This document shows positions 60,527 to 64,000 of a stretch of DNA of 64,000 bases, piece by piece (the stretch's first letter is position 1; each line of letters starts with the position of its first letter). Under the pieces are notes generated by a model that was not told where the DNA came from, did not search any database, and worked only from the letters and a program-made list of their open reading frames with translations. This DNA comes from CAXSBR01 sp964236495. GTDB lineage: Bacteria; Actinomycetota; Actinomycetes; Mycobacteriales; Jatrophihabitantaceae. The stretch is taken from the NCBI GenBank assembly GCA_964236495.1, contig CAXSBR010000003.1, positions 124,001 through 188,000 on the forward strand, read 5' to 3'. Position numbers and translations under genes: made by a program.

Positions 60527-60841
60527 GTGATCTTCAAAGCAGTACGGGAAGGCCGGCCGTACCCCGACCACGGTTTTTCCTCCCGGGACTGGGCCCTGAT
60601 CGCGCCCCGCTCAGTGCGCCTCGACGAGCTGATCACCACCAAGCGCTACCTTGCCCTCGACACGCTGCTCGACGACCAGTCCACCTTCTACGGCGATCTG
60701 TTTCCGCACGCGGTGCGCTGGAACGGCGAGATCTACCTCGAAGACGGCGTACACCGGGCGCTGCGCGCTGCGCTGCAGCAGCGGCACATGCTGCACGTGC
60801 GCGTGCTGGATCTGGATCAGCTGAAACCGAGTGCGCAGTAG
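60527..60841 (+). CDS. Conserved small actinobacterial protein
   Basis: A 104-aa protein: MIFKAVREGRPYPDHGFSSR, RSVRLDELITTKRYLALDTL, STFYGDLFPHAVRWNGEIYL, EDGVHRALRAALQ. The later half resembles ParB/sulfiredoxin-like folds (DGVHR pocket). Relatives in actinobacteria are sometimes named VapB-family antitoxin, but no toxin lies beside it. GTG 60527 has CAGGAG upstream. Divergent from hrcA. Confidence 0.75.
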   Translation: MIFKAVREGRPYPDHGFSSRDWALIAPRSVRLDELITTKRYLALDTLLDDQSTFYGDLFPHAVRWNGEIYLEDGVHRALRAALQQRHMLHVRVLDLDQLKPSAQ

Positions 60842-60863
60842 CCGCTGACGTCCACTGCGCCAG

Positions 60864-60942
60864 TACGTAAGGTCGCCAATACGTCAGGTCGCCAGCTACG
60901 TAAGGTCGCCGCTACGTAAGGTCGCCGCTACATCAGGTCGCG
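60864..60942. repeat. Five tandem copies of a TACGTAAGGTCGCC-like unit at the hemW 3' end
   Basis: Units lie at 60864-60877, 60880-60893, 60897-60910, 60913-60926 and 60929-60942, spaced by 2-3 bases. The last copy includes the hemW stop codon and its final codons (RDLM), the others follow it, as though the end of the gene had been copied outward. Four of five contain TACGT; three contain the palindrome TACGTA. Confidence 0.85.
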
Positions 60943-62142
60943 CACCACGGCGTCGGCCAGCAGCCGGCCCCGCTGGGTGAGTACGAGCCGGCCCTGACGC
61001 CAGTCGTCGGGCTGCAGCAAACCCCAGCGAACCTGCGCGGCTGCCTTGGCTTCGGCCTCGACGGGAAGATCGAGCACCGACAGGCCGTCACGCATCCGCA
61101 TTCCCAGCATCAGGGCCTCGGTGCGCTTGGCGGCGTCGTCGAGGATCTCCCGTCCGGCCGCCGGGCTGCGGCCGGCATCGGCCAGGCCCGCGTACCGCGA
61201 CGGGTGTTTGACGTTCCACCAGCGCACGCCGCCCACGTGGCTGTGCGCGCCGGGGCCGAAGCCCCACCAGTTCTCGCCGCGCCAGTAGAGCTCGTTGTGT
61301 CGGCAGCGGTCGGCCGGCGTGCGGGCCCAGTTCGACACCTCGTACCACTCGAAGCCCGCGGCGCGCAGATAGTCGTCGGCGCGGGTGTACCGGTCGGCCA
61401 GCACGTCGTCGTCGGGAGCGGGCACGATCCCGCGGCTCACCTGCCGGGCCAACGCGGTGCCCTCCTCCACCACCAGCGCGTAGGCGCTGACGTGATCCAC
61501 GCCGGCGGCTACGACGGCCTCCAGGGACTTCTGCCAATCCCCGTCGGACTCATACGGTGCGCCGTAGATGAGGTCGAGGCTGACGTGCTCAAAACCTGCC
61601 GCGCGCGCCTCGGCCGCTGCTTCCTCGGGCCGGCCGGGACGGTGCCGACGGTCCAGCACCTCCAGCACGTGCGGCACCGCCGACTGCATACCGATCGACA
61701 CCCGATTGAAGCCGTGCGCGCGCAGGCTGTCGAAGTAGGCCGGGGTGACGGACTCGGGGTTGGCTTCGGTCGTGATCTCTACGTCGTCGGCCACGCCGAA
61801 GGTCTCGGCCAACTCCGACACGATCAGGCCCAGGTGCTCGGCGGGCAACAGCGTCGGTGTTCCGCCGCCGAAGAAGATCGTCGAGATCGGTGGCGTCGTC
61901 CCGGCCAGAACGTCGCGCGCGAGCCGAATCTCCTTGAGCAGCGTGTCGGCGTAGGTGCTGCGGCTGACGCCCGGGCCCAGTTCGTCAGCTGTGTAGGTAT
62001 TGAAATCGCAGTATCCGCAGCGTGCCGCGCAGAACGGAATGTGCACGTAGACGCCAAACGCGGTCTGCGGTACCCCCTCGAGCGCGCTGCGCGGCAGGTC
62101 ACCGCCGACCGGCGGCGCAGGTGCGATCTCGGGGTCGGGCAC
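60928..62142 (-). CDS. hemW: Heme chaperone HemW (radical SAM)
   Basis: A 404-aa radical SAM protein. YVHIPFCAARCGYCDFNTY carries the CxxxCxxC 4Fe-4S motif with the following Cys-free loop; FFGGGTPTLL, ITTEANPESV and RVSIGMQSAVPHVLEVLDRR are the HemN/HemW core, and the C-terminal HemN_C domain is present. It lacks the long coproporphyrinogen-oxidase N-terminus, so HemW rather than HemN. Its 3' end runs into tandem repeats. Confidence 0.92.
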   Translation of the reverse strand: MPDPEIAPAPPVGGDLPRSALEGVPQTAFGVYVHIPFCAARCGYCDFNTYTADELGPGVSRSTYADTLLKEIRLARDVLAGTTPPISTIFFGGGTPTLLPAEHLGLIVSELAETFGVADDVEITTEANPESVTPAYFDSLRAHGFNRVSIGMQSAVPHVLEVLDRRHRPGRPEEAAAEARAAGFEHVSLDLIYGAPYESDGDWQKSLEAVVAAGVDHVSAYALVVEEGTALARQVSRGIVPAPDDDVLADRYTRADDYLRAAGFEWYEVSNWARTPADRCRHNELYWRGENWWGFGPGAHSHVGGVRWWNVKHPSRYAGLADAGRSPAAGREILDDAAKRTEALMLGMRMRDGLSVLDLPVEAEAKAAAQVRWGLLQPDDWRQGRLVLTQRGRLLADAVVRDLM

Positions 62143-62274
62143 GGAGTCCAGTGTGCCCAGTGTTCAGGCTTCGGGCCGCGCAGACGACCTCGACGCGCCG
62201 CACCGACGCGCGCTCAGCTGTGCTTGCGCTGTAGCGCACTCGCAGTGCACCGCGTCGCCGAGGGCCGCTGTAGC

Positions 62275-62727
62275 TCATCGGAGCGGGTCGATGCGCTGGA
62301 ACGAGGCGTAGTGGTCGGCGGTGTAGTAGAGCTCGCCGCTGCCGCCGGCGATGATCCGGCGCGGACCGCGGTCGGACTCCCCCGGCGTGGACACCGTGTA
62401 CTCGTGGTAGTAGCCGTTGCGCTGGCGTGGAAGAACGCCCTCCCGGTTTACGAAGACGATGCCGTCGCGCGCATACGGGAACGGGCCGCCGACCCGAATC
62501 CGCGCCACCGTCTGCTGCGCCTGGATCGGCAGCGCCGACAACGCCACGCTGCCGCCCGACGGCACAACCTTCGACGACGAGGCAGCCGACGTCGCAGAAC
62601 CACTTCTTGCCGGCACCGAGCCGGGCTCGCGCGAGTGCGCTGCCTGCACCGCGTACCCGATGCCGAGCAGCAGCAGCAGCGCAACCAACGCGAGCAGCGG
62701 GCGTCGCGTCCGACGAGCAGGTGGCAC
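62275..62727 (-). CDS. Secreted guanyl-specific ribonuclease (RNase Sa/T1 type)
   Basis: A 150-aa protein with a signal or anchor segment (LLALVALLLLLGIGYAVQ), a Ser/Gly linker and an N1/T1 ribonuclease domain: IRVGGPFPYARDGIVFVNRE, YYHEYTV (catalytic Glu), RGPRRII (Arg) and YYTADHYASFQRI (catalytic His). All active-site residues are present. No barstar-type inhibitor gene is near. GTG 62727 starts 23 bases after the beta-galactosidase stop, so the two may be cotranscribed. Confidence 0.88.
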   Translation of the reverse strand: MPPARRTRRPLLALVALLLLLGIGYAVQAAHSREPGSVPARSGSATSAASSSKVVPSGGSVALSALPIQAQQTVARIRVGGPFPYARDGIVFVNREGVLPRQRNGYYHEYTVSTPGESDRGPRRIIAGGSGELYYTADHYASFQRIDPLR

Positions 62728-62750
62728 GAACGATCACTGTAGAAGGAGCG

Positions 62751-64000
62751 CTACCCCGACGGCGGAACGGCCGTCAGCAGCACCGACAGCTGCGTCGGCG
62801 CGGCCGTCAACACGTACGGCGCCAACACCCCGGGCCCGCAGCTCGCCGTTCCCAGACCGTTCTGGGCGACGTCGACGTTCACGTACACCCGATCACGCGC
62901 CACCAGCTCGAACGAATGTCGCGCGGCTTCCAGATCCGCCGACGTCCACCGGCGCACGGTGAGGTCGAACGTCGGCAGGCCGGTGACGCTCACGCCCGCG
63001 CCCCCAGCGTCCACGATGCGCGCCTGTCGCACATCTACGCGGTTGCCGTTCTCCTGCGGGTACACATAGGGCGTCTGCAGCTGGTCGATCGATCGCCGGT
63101 AGCGCCCGATCCGCGCCGCCTGTCGACTGTCGGCGTAGGCCTCGCCGGGGCCGCCGCCGAACCACTCGACGTCGGTCATTGCGGCGGGCAGCTCCATGAG
63201 CAGACCGAGCCGAGGCAGCGGCACCGTCCAGTCGCCGTCGGGTTCGACGGCTAAGTCCAGCCGCAGGCCACCGTCCACGGACGTCCAGCGGTAGGTCGCC
63301 AGTAGGCCCACGTCGGTGGCTGCCGGGGCAACCCTGGTGCGGACGACGAACGCGGTGCCGTCCGCGCCCAGGTCGATCATCCGGTGCCGCATCCGGTGCA
63401 GACCCTGCTTTCGCCATGCTGGCGCGAGGGCAATGCCGTGCTCGCCACGGTCGTTGTCCGTCGTCGCGCGCCAGATGTCCACCTGCGGGCCCAGCACGGG
63501 CATGGTGCCCAGACGGAGTAACCGGCCGCTGCTGACGTCGAACAGATCGGCGGCCGGCGCAGCTGGCCTTTTGGCGGCGCCGATGGCACCGTCACCTGTG
63601 GCGGCACCGGCACGCCCCGGTTCTGCAGGTGCTGCAGGTGCGGACGAGAGCCGGCCCTGTCCCCAGGCGATCTCGTGCCCGGCCTGCGCCCAGGAAGTGT
63701 CGGCAGCCAGTTCGGCCCGTACCGTCAGCCACCGCTCGTCGGCACCGCCGTCGGTTGTAACTGGCAACGGCAGCGTCACCTGCTTGCCCGCCGCCAGCAC
63801 CGGCACGTCCATCGAACCGGCCTGTTCCTCTGAGCCAGCCTTTTCCACCGTCCAGGCGAACCGGTACGCACTGGTGTCGGCGAAGTCCTGCAGGTTCGCA
63901 ACATGCACGCCGTCGGCGTCGATCTCGATGCGCACCGGCTCGACGACCTTCTTGAACTCGATCAGCCCCGGTGACGGCGTGCGGTCAGGAAAAACCAGGC
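62751..64000 (-). CDS. Beta-galactosidase, GH2 family, C-terminal part (cut by window edge)
   Basis: The frame is open to the window end; about 416 residues remain. It begins with LVFPDRTPSPGLIEFKKVVE, the end of the GH2 catalytic barrel, continues with beta-sandwich domain 4 and ends with the Bgal_small_N domain (WRATTDNDRGEHGIAL, VEWFGGGPGEAYADS, YVYPQENGNR, RRWTSADLEAA). The catalytic Glu residues lie outside the window. It would hydrolyse beta-galactosides. A Pro/Ala/Gly-rich insert sits near residue 130. Confidence 0.88.
   Translation of the reverse strand, partial: LVFPDRTPSPGLIEFKKVVEPVRIEIDADGVHVANLQDFADTSAYRFAWTVEKAGSEEQAGSMDVPVLAAGKQVTLPLPVTTDGGADERWLTVRAELAADTSWAQAGHEIAWGQGRLSSAPAAPAEPGRAGAATGDGAIGAAKRPAAPAADLFDVSSGRLLRLGTMPVLGPQVDIWRATTDNDRGEHGIALAPAWRKQGLHRMRHRMIDLGADGTAFVVRTRVAPAATDVGLLATYRWTSVDGGLRLDLAVEPDGDWTVPLPRLGLLMELPAAMTDVEWFGGGPGEAYADSRQAARIGRYRRSIDQLQTPYVYPQENGNRVDVRQARIVDAGGAGVSVTGLPTFDLTVRRWTSADLEAARHSFELVARDRVYVNVDVAQNGLGTASCGPGVLAPYVLTAAPTQLSVLLTAVPPSG

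Noticed and set aside
60527..60841. VapB antitoxin of a toxin-antitoxin pair
   Set aside because: No toxin gene adjoins it and the sequence lacks a clear AbrB/RHH DNA-binding domain; kept as a conserved small protein.
1..64000. CRISPR arrays, tRNA or rRNA genes
   Set aside because: No regularly spaced repeats of 25-40 bases and no cloverleaf or T-loop consensus could be recognised on either strand; a covariance-model scan would settle tRNAs.

Overview
The window is about 64 kb of high-GC DNA. Dense, often overlapping genes, frequent GTG starts, a Tad locus next to actinobacterial families (DUF3499 and its zincin-like partner), and the order hemW-hrcA-dnaJ-rsmE-HIT-phoH-ybeY-corC-cdd-like-era-recO-uppS-glyS-dgt all point to an actinobacterium. 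It is not a mycobacterium or a typical Streptomyces; a Frankiales/Jatrophihabitans/Nakamurella-like lineage is my guess, from gene content only. No rRNA, tRNA or CRISPR array was recognised.

Region 1 (1-12.1 kb) is a purine catabolism block. On the + strand lie uraD (cut by the window edge), uraH, an 8-oxoguanine deaminase, a two-gene xanthine dehydrogenase (FAD protein plus a fused 2Fe-2S/molybdopterin protein), urate oxidase and a DUF6986 malate-synthase-like protein. Together they would take xanthine, and 8-oxoguanine, through urate to allantoin. A strong terminator separates this run from a convergent NitT/TauT/NMT1-type ABC importer (lipoprotein, permease, ATPase, permease) led by a small translationally coupled ORF of unknown function. 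Then come DUF3499 and a zincin-like protein, a broken and partly inverted Fic gene between two similar direct repeats, and a tad (Flp-type pilus) locus: tadA, tadB, tadC, an Flp-like pilin and two TadE-like pseudopilins.

Region 2 (about 18.5-41.3 kb) is an accessory island for an envelope or exopolysaccharide. It has three GH16 hydrolases, four GT2 and one GT14 glycosyltransferases, a Wzx-type flippase, a large polytopic membrane protein, a PhyH-type dioxygenase, a 758-aa multidomain secreted protein and UDP-glucose dehydrogenase, which supplies UDP-glucuronate. It also carries an eroded IS3-family element inserted into an istB fragment, several gene-poor stretches and less GC-rich patches. 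Its two edges carry the same sequence: the 5' end of tadA with its upstream region (18476-18838) and a truncated, internally deleted copy (41096-41325). The island is therefore bracketed by a degenerate direct repeat made from tad sequence.

Region 3 (41.4-64 kb) is conserved housekeeping DNA, nearly all on the - strand: dgt, a YbjN-like gene, dusB, a small membrane protein, glyS, an ABM protein, uppS, recO, an MFS exporter, era, an alpha/beta hydrolase, a degenerate cytidine deaminase, corC, ybeY, phoH, a HIT protein, rsmE, dnaJ, hrcA and hemW. Three small or transport genes (DUF1059, EamA, and a 104-aa conserved protein) lie on the + strand. The window ends with a secreted guanyl-specific RNase and the 3' part of a GH2 beta-galactosidase. 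The dnaG gene that often follows dgt in actinobacteria is absent; the tadA remnant and the island sit there instead.
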